Below, piece after piece: positions 9,338-17,932 of a DNA stretch of 64,000 bases. Made by a program: the position numbers and the translations under genes. The notes beneath the pieces were generated by a model. The model was not told the DNA's origin. It saw only the letters and a program-made list of their open reading frames with translations, and did not search any database. Where the stretch lies: NCBI GenBank assembly GCA_028292265.1, contig JAQGMR010000001.1, positions 102,275 through 166,274 of the forward strand, read 5' to 3'. The stretch is from Herminiimonas sp. Lineage in GTDB: Bacteria; Pseudomonadota; Gammaproteobacteria; Burkholderiales; Burkholderiaceae_D. How positions within the stretch are numbered: position 1 is the stretch's first letter; each line of letters begins with the position of its first letter.

Positions 9338-9948
9338 TTACTTGTTCCTGGGCGTCATGCGGGCCGACTCGGCATGCAGGACTTTCTGTACCGCCTCCTG
9401 CAATCCTGTGTCGTCAAGCAGGTCGGCAGCCAGCGCGTCGGCCCTTCGCCGTTTCGCGTCGAACTCCTCATATCTCTCATGCGCTATTTTCGTGGCTGAG
9501 CTTGCCGTTACCTTTCAATAGCGGTCGCTCATTGACGGAATTGGGTGCCGCGGGCGGAGCGTACGCGGTAGCCGACGGCGAGGATGAGGTCGAGGTTATA
9601 GAGCTGAACCAAGCGTCGGACGTGACGCTTGCCCTCGGCTTGAACTGTCAAGTATTCCTTGACAGTTGCTCCGGCGGCAAGCTCCCCTTCGCCGAAGACG
9701 TTCTTCAGGTGCAGACTTACATTTTGCTTCGTCGTCTGGAACAATTCCGCCAACTCAAGCTGGGTCAGCCACACAGAGCCCCCCTCAGCACGCAAGAAAA
9801 AACGCGCTGCGCCATCGTCGGTGGCATAGAGCACCAGTTCCCCGCGATCCTGCGATGCTGCGTCAGTCATGAGCCCGCTCCCTTTGAAGGCTGCTGTTCC
9901 GGGTGTAGTGCGTTGAACCGGCGCGCGCACCACCGACCGATTCGCCAC
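9338..9948 (-). pseudogene. RhuM-family protein remnant (interrupted)
   Basis: The 5' part (9529-9948) encodes the N-terminal domain of RhuM/virulence-protein-like proteins, including 'VWLTQLELAELFQTTKQNVSLHLKNVFGEGEL', broken here as WLTQLELAELFQ and TTKQNVSLHLKNVF, then 'YNLDLILAVGYRVRSARGTQF'. The frame stops right after GTQFRQ, where full-length members continue with about 150-200 more residues. A further 190 bp downstream encodes a C-terminal-looking tail (IAHERYEEFDAKRRRADALA ... ending MTPRNK at 9338) in another frame. The middle is missing and the pieces are out of frame, so this is read as a decayed gene. ATG at 9870 is the likelier original start. Confidence 0.7.
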
Positions 9949-9951
9949 ACG

Positions 9952-11685
9952 CTACGATCCGACTTCAACATCCGGCGCAAACAGCTTGTCATATGCCGCC
10001 AGCAAGGTCTGATGCATGGCGCTTCCCTCGAAGTCCGGTCCGAGCGTCTCCAGCCCGAAGAAGCGTTCACTACGGTCCAGTAACGCTGTGGCCTGGCGCA
10101 CGGTCTCTTCTCCGTACAGCAGGACCAGCGCACGACGATAGTCTCCAACGCTCTCCACCTTGATCATGCTTTCAATACAGCGGTAGACAAGGCGGCGGGC
10201 GGGAGCCATGTCCTTGAAGTGATGGATCCAGTCGCAACCTTCCAGAATGGCTTCTTCGTCCCCGACCGCGAGTGCCAGCAGCGTCTTCAATTCGCCCACC
10301 CGCAACTGCTTCCACGGGGTGCCGACAGGTATGGCCAAACCCAGGATTTCCCATAGCGGGCGCTCGTCGTTGAGGTTCATCGTCTGCAAGTCGGCAAGCA
10401 GCTGCGTCGCTTCCTCTTCGCTGAGGTCGGCCAGTCGCACTAGTGCCGGTCGAATCGCATTGCCGACACTGTTGTTCTCCCACTCGAGGTCCTCCACGGG
10501 ATAAATCTCCGAGATGCCCGGCACCAGGATCCGGCAGCTGTAGGCGCCTTGCTCGGTAAAGTCGGCGATATAAATGTCCTTGCCTTCACCATGAATGCAG
10601 TCCACCAGCCACGCATAGTCTTCCTCGGTGGTGGTGCTGAAGTTCCAGTCGGCGAACGGGAAGTCTGGCTTGTCACTCATGAAGTTCCAGCTAATGACAC
10701 CGCTTGAGTCGACGAAGTGGATTTCCAGATTCGCGACGGCGCTGATTTCATGCATGTCGAAGCCGGGCTCCGGGAACCCTTCCAGCGAATCGAGCGCGCG
10801 GCCTTGCAGCAATTCCGTCATGGCGCGCTCGAGCGCAATTTCGAAGCGGGGGTGTGCGCCATAGCTCGAGAACACGCCCTGGTCCTTCGGATGAATCAGC
10901 GTTACGTTCATGACCGGGTAGCGGCCGCCGAGCGAGGCGTCCTTGACCAGGATGCCAAAGCCGGCGCGGCGAAGGCCACTGATACCGGCCTGAATGTTGG
11001 GGAAGCGGGCTATGACTTCATCGGGAACTTCAGGCAGGCACAAGCCTTCACTGATCACGCGGTACTTGATGTGCCGCTCGAAAATTTCCGAGAGCGCCTG
11101 GGTGCGTGCCTCCTTCATCGTGTTACCGGCAGCCATGCCGTTGCTGACATAGAGATTGCCGATGATGTTCACCGGTATCCACGTTTGCGCGCCATCGCGT
11201 AGCCGCACATAGGGCAGGGTACAAATGCCGCGTTCGACATTGCCGGAGTTGAGGTCCACCAGCACGCTGCCATCGATTTCACCATCCGGGTTGTAGAAGG
11301 CGTGCAGTTCCGGATTGAGCATCTCGGCCGGCCATTTTCCATCTTCGGTCGGCGCAAACCAGCGCTCCTGCGGGTAGTGAACGAACTTTTTGTTGGCGCG
11401 GGTTTCGCCGAGATGGAAATGGGTCCAGAAGTAATGCGTACCCAGTCGCTCGAAGAATTCGCCATAGGCGCTTGCGCGCGCCGCGAGTTCGGTTGCTCCC
11501 TTGCCGTTGGAGAACAGCATCGGGCAGTCGTTGTCCTTCATGTGGGTGGACCAGATGGCATCCACTTCATGCAGCAGCGACGATTCGTTCAAGCGAAAGC
11601 CGCGTTCAGCGAGCTTTCTTTGCATGGTGGTGATCGTCGATTCTAGGGAAGCGTCTTTGCCTGGGATGAAGCTTTCGGTTGTCAT
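9952..11685 (-). CDS. ycaO: YcaO-domain protein (E. coli YcaO orthologue type)
   Basis: A 577-residue protein closely following E. coli YcaO (586 aa): it begins MTTESFIPGKDASLE and contains FSNGKGAT, GEFFERLGTHYFW, 'IIGNLYVSNGMAAGNT', the DASLGGRYPV strand, 'TELLQGR', 'VDSSGVISW', and a C-terminal helical repeat region. YcaO proteins are ATP-dependent; E. coli YcaO is genetically linked to RimO-dependent methylthiolation of ribosomal protein S12, so a housekeeping role is likelier than natural-product cyclodehydration. The frame is open to 11796 but the ATG at 11685 matches the family start. No precursor peptide or partner dehydrogenase lies nearby. Confidence 0.9.
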   Translation of the reverse strand: MTTESFIPGKDASLESTITTMQRKLAERGFRLNESSLLHEVDAIWSTHMKDNDCPMLFSNGKGATELAARASAYGEFFERLGTHYFWTHFHLGETRANKKFVHYPQERWFAPTEDGKWPAEMLNPELHAFYNPDGEIDGSVLVDLNSGNVERGICTLPYVRLRDGAQTWIPVNIIGNLYVSNGMAAGNTMKEARTQALSEIFERHIKYRVISEGLCLPEVPDEVIARFPNIQAGISGLRRAGFGILVKDASLGGRYPVMNVTLIHPKDQGVFSSYGAHPRFEIALERAMTELLQGRALDSLEGFPEPGFDMHEISAVANLEIHFVDSSGVISWNFMSDKPDFPFADWNFSTTTEEDYAWLVDCIHGEGKDIYIADFTEQGAYSCRILVPGISEIYPVEDLEWENNSVGNAIRPALVRLADLSEEEATQLLADLQTMNLNDERPLWEILGLAIPVGTPWKQLRVGELKTLLALAVGDEEAILEGCDWIHHFKDMAPARRLVYRCIESMIKVESVGDYRRALVLLYGEETVRQATALLDRSERFFGLETLGPDFEGSAMHQTLLAAYDKLFAPDVEVGS

Positions 11686-12068
11686 GATTGGATACGGTAA
11701 GAGTGATGGAGACTGGGAGGCGGTGGTGCCGACGGCAGCCAAAGGAGACGAGCAGGCCGCGCGCGGGAGGCTTAGCGAGAAATTTATTTCAAGCAATTAT
11801 GACTCGGGAAAGAAACACTGCATGCGAAAAGCATCTTCGCGAAGCGGCTTCTTAACGTCTCGCAGGAGCATACCGAAATCGGACTACGTCGGCACGCACA
11901 GATTTGCGAAATTCGACCACGCAAATCTGAACCTGAACTGTTTTTGCGGTGGATGCGGTCCTGACCTGATTTAGTGGGCTAGTCTCTGTGAGTTAGTAAC
12001 TGTGGGCTCGTAACTGTGACAGGCATACGCTTGAAATCTCCTCTAAACCGCGCAAAGGAAAAATCAAT
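11686..12068. other. Intergenic region with a perfect 10-bp inverted repeat
   Basis: This stretch lies between the divergent ycaO and VOC genes. No coding region is convincing. It holds the inverted repeat CAGATTTGCG (11899-11908) / CGCAAATCTG (11920-11929) with an 11-base spacer, followed on the plus strand by a short T-run at 11941. Nearer the VOC gene, a degenerate short repeat (GTTAGTAACTGTG ... CTCGTAACTGTG) occurs at about 11990-12020. A shared promoter/operator region is the simplest reading. Confidence 0.5.
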
Positions 12069-12428
12069 ATGGCAAATCCATTCGTTCACGTAGAGCTGCA
12101 CACGACCGACCTCGACTCCGCCAAGGCGTTTTATCAAGGCCTTTTCGATTGGAAATTGCAGGACATTGCCATGCCTCACGGAACCTACTCGTTGATCAAT
12201 GTGGGCGGCGGCACCGGCGGCGGCATGATGAAGCAGATGATGCCGGGCGTACCGTCCTCCTGGCTGTCGTATGTGCTGGTCGATGACATCAACGCCGCGA
12301 CAGAAAAAGCGAAGACGCTTGGGGCCACGATTGTCCAGGACGTCGTGGAGGTCGCAGGTATGGGATGGCTTTCCGTCATCGTCGACCCGACCGGCGCACC
12401 TTTGGGGCTGTGGAAGGCGAAAATGTAA
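12069..12428 (+). CDS. VOC (glyoxalase/bleomycin-resistance-fold) protein
   Basis: A 119-residue single-domain vicinal-oxygen-chelate protein: 'PFVHVELHTTDLDSAKAFYQ' start, broken as FVHVELHTTDLDSAKAFYQG, a central 'SWLSYVLVDDINAATEKAKTLGA' half, and a terminal 'DPTGAPLGLWKA'. Such small proteins form metal-dependent dimers acting on diverse substrates; the actual reaction is unknown. It has the two-half beta-alpha-beta pattern with H and E at likely metal positions in the first half and end. The ATG follows 'AAAGGAAAAATCAAT', a good ribosome-binding site. It is isolated between ycaO and the GGDEF/EAL gene. Confidence 0.82.
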   Translation: MANPFVHVELHTTDLDSAKAFYQGLFDWKLQDIAMPHGTYSLINVGGGTGGGMMKQMMPGVPSSWLSYVLVDDINAATEKAKTLGATIVQDVVEVAGMGWLSVIVDPTGAPLGLWKAKM

Positions 12429-12497
12429 GTGCCGACGTCAGCGCGCACGTTGCTCCGGCCACCAACGCGCGCTGCGACCCGCGTGGCGCAAATGCGC

Positions 12498-15191
12498 CTA
12501 CGACATGCCGTCGCGGGCCAGGATTTCCAGTACGTCGTCCCGTTCCAGCGGCCGGCTGAAAAGAAAGCCCTGGAATTCGTCACACGACAGTTCAGCGAGC
12601 ATCGCCAGTTGCGCTTGTGTTTCAACGCCTTCCGCAACCACCCGCAACTTGAGGCCATGGCCTAGCGTAACGATCGAGCGAACAATGGCGATGCTCTGTT
12701 CATCCTTGCCGAGGTCGTTAATGAACGAACGATCGATCTTCAAGGATTGCACCGGGAAGCGCTTGAGATAGGCAAGACTCGAGTAGCCGGTGCCGAAGTC
12801 GTCGATAGACAGTGCTACCCCCAGCGCCCGAATTTCGGCCATCAAACGATCCACTTCTTCCGGCCCGCTCATCACCGTGCTTTCGGTGATTTCAAGCTCG
12901 AGGCTGCTGGCCGGCAAACCGGCATGCTCAAGACAGCGACTAATCATCGGAATCAGGTCTCGTTGATGGAACTGCCGCAGCGACAGGTTTACCGCAACCT
13001 TCACCGGCTCCCCGCGATGTGCCGACCAGCGGGCCGTTTCAATGCAAGCCTGTTGCAGCACCCAGGCCCCGATCCCCACAATCAGGCCGGTCGATTCCGC
13101 GACCGGTATGAAACGCGACGGCGCTACATCGCCCAACAACGTGTTCTGCCACCGCAGTAGCGCTTCGAAGCCCACGATCCGGCGCGACGCAATATCAACC
13201 TTGGGCTGATAGACCACACGAAATTCATCACGCGCCATGGCCCGGCGCAGTTGCCCTTCAAACGCGAGCTGTTCATCGAGTGCAACATGGGTGCTATGTG
13301 AAAAAACGTTAACCGGCTCGCGACCGTAGCCTGCGGCACGATGCATGGAAGCATCCGCAAGCCGCAGCAGTTCGTCAGCAGACGCGGCGTCATGCGGATA
13401 CGATGCACCACCAACCACTGGGCCGAGGAAAAATTCTCGATTCAATACGGTGACTGGCGTGGCCAAAGCCAGGTGCAGACTAACCGCCATGTCTTCAAGC
13501 TGCACACTCCGACTGTCCCGCTGGATCAGTACTGCAAACTCGCTACTGCTGACCCGGGCGATGCAGTCGAACGGGAACGGCAGCAACCGCAGTACGTTTG
13601 CGGCCGCCACGACGGCATGGTCGGACGCTTCATGTCCAAGGAGATCGTTGATTTCATGCAGCCGTTGCAACAGCACGATCAACACACCGATGCACTGATC
13701 TGGGCCTACCCCGTTTTCTACCAGCGCATCGAGCCGGCGTCGAAAATGCGAGATGTTTGCCAGTCCTGTCAACGTGTCGAAGTCAGCCACATAGGCCAGG
13801 TGCAGTTCCGCCTTCTTGCGTTCGGTGATGTCGGTAAGCACCTCAACGATCTGCGCTTCACCGTCTTCACTGCTCAGCCTGGAAGCGGACACGAGCACGG
13901 TGCGCCGATGTCCAGTGCCGTCCAGGATTTCCCGTTCAACGACGGCGCCTTCACCACTCTGCATGACCTCTGAACAGATTTTTTCCCATTCTGGTTTGCC
14001 TTCACCGCTGGCGGCACCGTCGACGCTGACCGCACAGGACAACATTTCATTTCCCTTACTGCCCGACATCCGACTGAATGCTTCGTTTTTGAGTACCGTT
14101 CGGCGCCGACTGTCGAGCACGGATATGGGATTGTCTATAGCGTTAAGAATCTTGGTCAGGTAATCGGCGCTCCGGGAGAGCCGTATTTCACTGCCTGCCA
14201 GTTTGTCGATCAACGCGCGCTGGCGCCGAGAATCCACCATGACGCGCCATGCGACGAACAACACCAGGCAGATTGCCGCAAAAAGCAGAATCGCTGTCAT
14301 GCGGAACTGATCGTTCCAGGAAGCGAGCGCATCGTCCTTGTTGATGCCGGTAATAATCACCAGCGGCAGACGGTCGACCACATCGTAACCATACAGGCGC
14401 CGCTTGCCGTCGACGGGACTGGTTTCCTCGAACGCACCGTGTTGCGATATGGGCAGGTACTTGGTAAAAAGAGGCGCCTCGCGCAGGGACTTGCCGATCC
14501 AATGTGGCAGGCTCGGTCCACGCACCAGCATGACGCCGTCCATGTTTTCAAGCGTCACAGAGCCGCCGGCGCCGAGTTGAACCGCGTTGTAAAGCTGCTG
14601 GAACGACTTGGGGTCGACGGTCGCTGTCATGACCCCAAGTACCTGCCCGTCTGGCGCCAGCAAGCGTCGGGAGATCGCAATCTCTCTCCGCCCGTTTTTA
14701 CGGTCCGGGTTCAAGACATCCACCCAAATCTGCTGACTGGCCGAAAGTGGGCGGGGCGCCGGCGGCGTCTCCGCACTGCCCGATTGCTGAGAGCCTGCGG
14801 GATAGGCTGTGGCGATCTGCACACCCTCGACTGAGAACAGGTAAATGGCCGTTACGTCCGGCTCACCGGGATTCTGAAAACGGAAGCGGGGCTGACTTGC
14901 TTGACCTGCTGTGTTACCAGCCATTCGCTGCAAAAGGAAGCCTTGCTGAACTTCGCTTAGCGCCAGGTTGACGGCCTGAACCGTAGCGACAGTTTGAGCG
15001 CTCAGCGCAAAAGACAAATTTCGCAGGTGAACCTGCTGCTGCGCGATGGTCTCGCGGTGGCTCGAGACTAGCGATATGGCGCTGGTGAGAACCAAGAGGA
15101 AAATGATGCCGAGAGCGCCAATTGCCACCCGGGTCGTGCTTATTAGCGGGACGTTCTTTGTCGTGTTCGGGTTGAGCGAAGCTGGCGGCAT
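12498..15191 (-). CDS. Membrane-bound Cache-PAS-GGDEF-EAL protein
   Basis: An 897-residue signalling protein: one transmembrane helix at about 22-42, a periplasmic dCache-like sensor to ~295, a second helix at 298-318, a PAS domain at about 340-455, GGDEF domain at ~465-630 and EAL domain at ~645-890. The diguanylate-cyclase signature is SSSEF (548-552) instead of GGDEF, so cyclase activity is probably lost. The phosphodiesterase half keeps E676-A-L, NLSLRQF, ELEITES, DDFGTGYSS and KIDRSFI, so c-di-GMP hydrolysis is expected. It should turn an extracellular signal into lower c-di-GMP. The pilus genes at 29-35 kb are a possible output, which is inference only. Confidence 0.92.
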   Translation of the reverse strand: MPPASLNPNTTKNVPLISTTRVAIGALGIIFLLVLTSAISLVSSHRETIAQQQVHLRNLSFALSAQTVATVQAVNLALSEVQQGFLLQRMAGNTAGQASQPRFRFQNPGEPDVTAIYLFSVEGVQIATAYPAGSQQSGSAETPPAPRPLSASQQIWVDVLNPDRKNGRREIAISRRLLAPDGQVLGVMTATVDPKSFQQLYNAVQLGAGGSVTLENMDGVMLVRGPSLPHWIGKSLREAPLFTKYLPISQHGAFEETSPVDGKRRLYGYDVVDRLPLVIITGINKDDALASWNDQFRMTAILLFAAICLVLFVAWRVMVDSRRQRALIDKLAGSEIRLSRSADYLTKILNAIDNPISVLDSRRRTVLKNEAFSRMSGSKGNEMLSCAVSVDGAASGEGKPEWEKICSEVMQSGEGAVVEREILDGTGHRRTVLVSASRLSSEDGEAQIVEVLTDITERKKAELHLAYVADFDTLTGLANISHFRRRLDALVENGVGPDQCIGVLIVLLQRLHEINDLLGHEASDHAVVAAANVLRLLPFPFDCIARVSSSEFAVLIQRDSRSVQLEDMAVSLHLALATPVTVLNREFFLGPVVGGASYPHDAASADELLRLADASMHRAAGYGREPVNVFSHSTHVALDEQLAFEGQLRRAMARDEFRVVYQPKVDIASRRIVGFEALLRWQNTLLGDVAPSRFIPVAESTGLIVGIGAWVLQQACIETARWSAHRGEPVKVAVNLSLRQFHQRDLIPMISRCLEHAGLPASSLELEITESTVMSGPEEVDRLMAEIRALGVALSIDDFGTGYSSLAYLKRFPVQSLKIDRSFINDLGKDEQSIAIVRSIVTLGHGLKLRVVAEGVETQAQLAMLAELSCDEFQGFLFSRPLERDDVLEILARDGMS

Positions 15192-15528
15192 TGTTTTTTA
15201 GGTCGGGGCGGGACATGGCAAGCATAAACGGTCGAGTCTCGGGGTAGAAGAATTACCGGACCTTTTTTCTGCAGATGTGCTTTCTGGTTCTCGCACGTTT
15301 CGGCCAACCGCGCCGTCCGGGCGATTGTTGGCGTGGCGGGGCGGGTGCAAGCGGCAGCCTGCCAACCCAGCAACATTACCACGCCCGGCACGCGTCCAAA
15401 ATGGTGCGCCAACCACGGTCGATTGCCGATACCTCTCCAAATAAATTGGCACGCTCTTCGCATGCGTGGGTCCGCCCTCGACCGCTTTAGGGTCTGTCTG
15501 CTTAACAATTTCGCAAGAGGAACAAGGT
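15192..15528. other. Intergenic region, 337 bp
   Basis: Divergent region between the GGDEF/EAL gene and the lipoprotein gene. Competing open frames here lack ribosome-binding sites and family signatures. I see no RNA gene or repeat; the last 40 bases contain the ribosome-binding site AAGAGGAACAAGG for the downstream ATG. Confidence 0.4.
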
Positions 15529-17016
15529 ATGCCATGCAACTGCATTTTTAACCGACTCGACGCTTGTGTGCGTCGCGCAGTTAAACAACTGGACGAGTCG
15601 CGGCGATTACTCGTGGTTGGAACGCTGATCGCCGTCACTTCCTGCGGGGGTGGGGGAAGCGGCGGCATGGGTGAAAGTTTGCAGAGTAGCACCTCCCCCA
15701 CTACCGATTCGGCGGCGCCCGCGTCCAGCCCTGCGCAGACCGTGGCGTTGGTCGATACGACACTGGAGGTACCCGCTTCGCTTGCGAGCGGCCCCTTCGC
15801 TTCGCCGAAAGCCATGAAGGTCCCGTCTGGTTTTGGCATTCGGTTGCTGGCCCGTGTCGAGGGCGCGCGGTTTATGGCATTGGCCCCAAATGGCGACGTG
15901 CTTGTGTCCAACCCGGGCGCCGGGACCATCACACTGGTTCGGAAGGACAACAACAATGCCACGCGCAGCTTCGGCTTCGCGACCGGGCTCGACAATCCGC
16001 ATGACATGGTTTTCCACAAGATCGGGGATACAACGTGGCTCTATGTGGCTGAGTCTGGCCAGGTGACGCGTTCAATCTACAAGTCGGGGGATACACAAGG
16101 CGCGGAGCGGCAAGTCGTCGTGGCTGACCTGCCTTCTGCCAGCCTGCCGGAGCTCCAGGGCGCATACAGCCACGCCCTGAAAAACATTGCAATTTCCCCG
16201 GACGACAAGCTCTATGTTTCCATCGCCTCAAGCTGTAATGCATGCATCACCGATGCCACAAGTGATCCCGTGCGCGGGTCGATATACCGGTATGACGCCG
16301 ATGGCACAAACCGGCAGCTTGTGGCGCGCGGCCTGCGCAACGCGGAAGGCCTGGATTTTCTTCCCGGCTCCGGGAAGCTGTGGGTCACCGTGAACAGCCG
16401 GGATCAGATCCTGTACCCGTTCAATGACGACTTCGATAACGACGGAAAGCCGGATCTTGGCAAACTCATTCCTGAATATGTGGACAAGAATCCGCCTGAC
16501 CTTTTCACTCAGGTAGACGTCGGCGCGGACTATGGATGGCCTCTTTGCAATCCGCTGCAAAACGACACGATGTCCAGGATGCCAATGGCGCCGGATTATG
16601 AGTTCAACCCCGGTGGAAAAAACCGCGATTGCAATGCCGTACGGTTGGCCGACAAGGGCATCCCGGCGCATTCAGCGCCCCTTGGATTCAGCTTCCTCCA
16701 GAACAGCGGCATGGCGGCGCCTTACAGCAATGGGGCAGCCATCGCGGAACACGGCTGCTGGAATTGCACCACGCTGAGGGCGGGATACAAGGTCAGCTTC
16801 ATTCCAATAGATGCCGCGGGAACCGCGGGCGAGGAAACCGATCTGGTGACCGGCTTTGTCACCAATCCGGCGGCTCGTACGGTGTGGGGAAGACCTGTAG
16901 ATGTGATTCCGGATGGACAAGGCAGCCTGTTGATTTCCGATGACCTCGCCGGCGCCATCTATCAACTGTATCGCGCCGACGTCAAAGTCGCGACATTGGG
17001 TCTGGCCCAAGTCTGA
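15529..17016 (+). CDS. Predicted lipoprotein, glucose/sorbosone dehydrogenase-like beta-propeller
   Basis: A 495-residue protein starting at the ATG behind AAGAGGAACAAGG. The first 50 residues contain a hydrophobic segment ending in the lipobox-like AVTSC followed by a Gly-rich linker, so it is probably an outer-membrane or periplasmic lipoprotein. The rest resembles soluble PQQ-dependent sugar dehydrogenases/sorbosone dehydrogenases: 'GFATGLDNPHDMVFH', 'GLRNAEGLDFLPGSGKLWV', 'QVDVGADYGWPLCNP', 'GIPAHSAPLGFSFL', 'GRPVDVIPDGQGSLLISDD'. The family oxidises aldoses with PQQ, but many relatives have no shown activity. It has its own terminator candidate at 17094-17120 and no obvious operon partner. 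Confidence 0.82.
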   Translation: MPCNCIFNRLDACVRRAVKQLDESRRLLVVGTLIAVTSCGGGGSGGMGESLQSSTSPTTDSAAPASSPAQTVALVDTTLEVPASLASGPFASPKAMKVPSGFGIRLLARVEGARFMALAPNGDVLVSNPGAGTITLVRKDNNNATRSFGFATGLDNPHDMVFHKIGDTTWLYVAESGQVTRSIYKSGDTQGAERQVVVADLPSASLPELQGAYSHALKNIAISPDDKLYVSIASSCNACITDATSDPVRGSIYRYDADGTNRQLVARGLRNAEGLDFLPGSGKLWVTVNSRDQILYPFNDDFDNDGKPDLGKLIPEYVDKNPPDLFTQVDVGADYGWPLCNPLQNDTMSRMPMAPDYEFNPGGKNRDCNAVRLADKGIPAHSAPLGFSFLQNSGMAAPYSNGAAIAEHGCWNCTTLRAGYKVSFIPIDAAGTAGEETDLVTGFVTNPAARTVWGRPVDVIPDGQGSLLISDDLAGAIYQLYRADVKVATLGLAQV

Positions 17017-17093
17017 GGCGCGTCTGCGACATGCCCGGGGGGCTGCAAGGGCATGAGCACCTGATCCCCGGCTGGCTGCAATCCGAGAGATAG

Positions 17094-17120
17094 CCGTGCG
17101 TAACTGCGCACGGTTACCCG
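17094..17120 (+). terminator. Probable rho-independent terminator
   Basis: Stem CCGTGCG (17094-17100) / CGCACGG (17107-17113), six-base loop, then a T-rich stretch ending TAATTTTTA at about 17128. It lies about 80 bp behind the sorbosone-dehydrogenase-like gene and could end its transcript. Confidence 0.5.
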
Positions 17121-17236
17121 TAATTTTTACAGCCAGCCATCGTGCAGTCACCATGGAATCGATGTGCTGCGCATCGTCCTGTCTGGCAGGGCTTTTGCAT
17201 TACGGATTCTCTTCCTTCTCCGTACGGGCGCCGGTG

Positions 17237-17866
17237 ATGACAATGCAAGAGAATCGTATTTGCGCAATGACGCCTCCCCGGGTCATGGACCCGGAGGGGC
17301 GCGCGGCGAATCTTGTCTCGATAGACGAAGCAGGTGGACAGGCATTCTTGCGCCCGGAGCACGGTCCAGACATTGGGGTTCCATTGGATTTGCTGCAACA
17401 GAACGCTGACGGAAGTTACGGATTGCGCATCGCCCTCGGACGGGTTGCCGAAATGAACGGCGCCGCGCCACCCGACTCAACCGTCATCGCGCTGCACGAG
17501 GAGATGCTCCAGGTCGATCGGCGCAAGCGCGATACCGGGAAGGGAGTCCGTGTACTCAAGACCGTGACGCACACGGAGCAAACCGTGGATGAAGCGCTGG
17601 AGACCGAAACGTTTAGCGTGCAAAGAATTCCGCGCTCCGATCTCGTTTCCGAGGCGCCCCCAAGTAGGCAGGAAGGGGACACATTGATCATCCCCGTTCT
17701 TGAGGAAGTGCTTGTTGTGGAAAAGCGCCTGCGGCTCAAGGAGGAAATCCATATCACCCGACAGCGTAGCACTAGCCATAAGCCCCAAACCATCACCCTG
17801 CGCAGCGAGCACATTGATATTGACCGGTTCGACGACAGCGCTGCGCCGGACAAAGCCGGTTCGTAG
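17237..17866 (+). CDS. DUF2382/YsnF-like stress-protein domain
   Basis: About 209 residues from the ATG at 17237; the frame is open from 17096, so the start is uncertain. The N-terminal third ('NLVSIDEAGGQAFLRPEHGP') resembles the PRC-barrel-like part often attached to DUF2382. The C-terminal half has the DUF2382 pattern of charged repeats: LHEEMLQVDRRKRDTGKGVR, 'TVDEALETETFSVQRIP', 'IIPVLEEVLVVEKRLRLKEEIHI'. Such proteins are general-stress proteins of unknown biochemistry. It is followed 66 bp later by a second, larger DUF2382 protein, so the two likely act in the same process. Confidence 0.75.
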   Translation: MTMQENRICAMTPPRVMDPEGRAANLVSIDEAGGQAFLRPEHGPDIGVPLDLLQQNADGSYGLRIALGRVAEMNGAAPPDSTVIALHEEMLQVDRRKRDTGKGVRVLKTVTHTEQTVDEALETETFSVQRIPRSDLVSEAPPSRQEGDTLIIPVLEEVLVVEKRLRLKEEIHITRQRSTSHKPQTITLRSEHIDIDRFDDSAAPDKAGS

Positions 17867-17932
17867 TCAGTACGAACCGAAGGATGTAGACGAAGTCCGA
17901 CAACAACCGCAGTATTGAAAAGGAGATGCACC

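Noticed and set aside
9952..11685. YcaO as part of a RiPP (azoline peptide) gene cluster
   Set aside because: Sequence follows the E. coli YcaO housekeeping type, and no precursor peptide, E1-like or dehydrogenase gene is adjacent.
15198..16019. Long minus-strand frame opposite the sorbosone-dehydrogenase-like gene
   Set aside because: It lies antisense to a well-supported lipoprotein gene and has no family signature.
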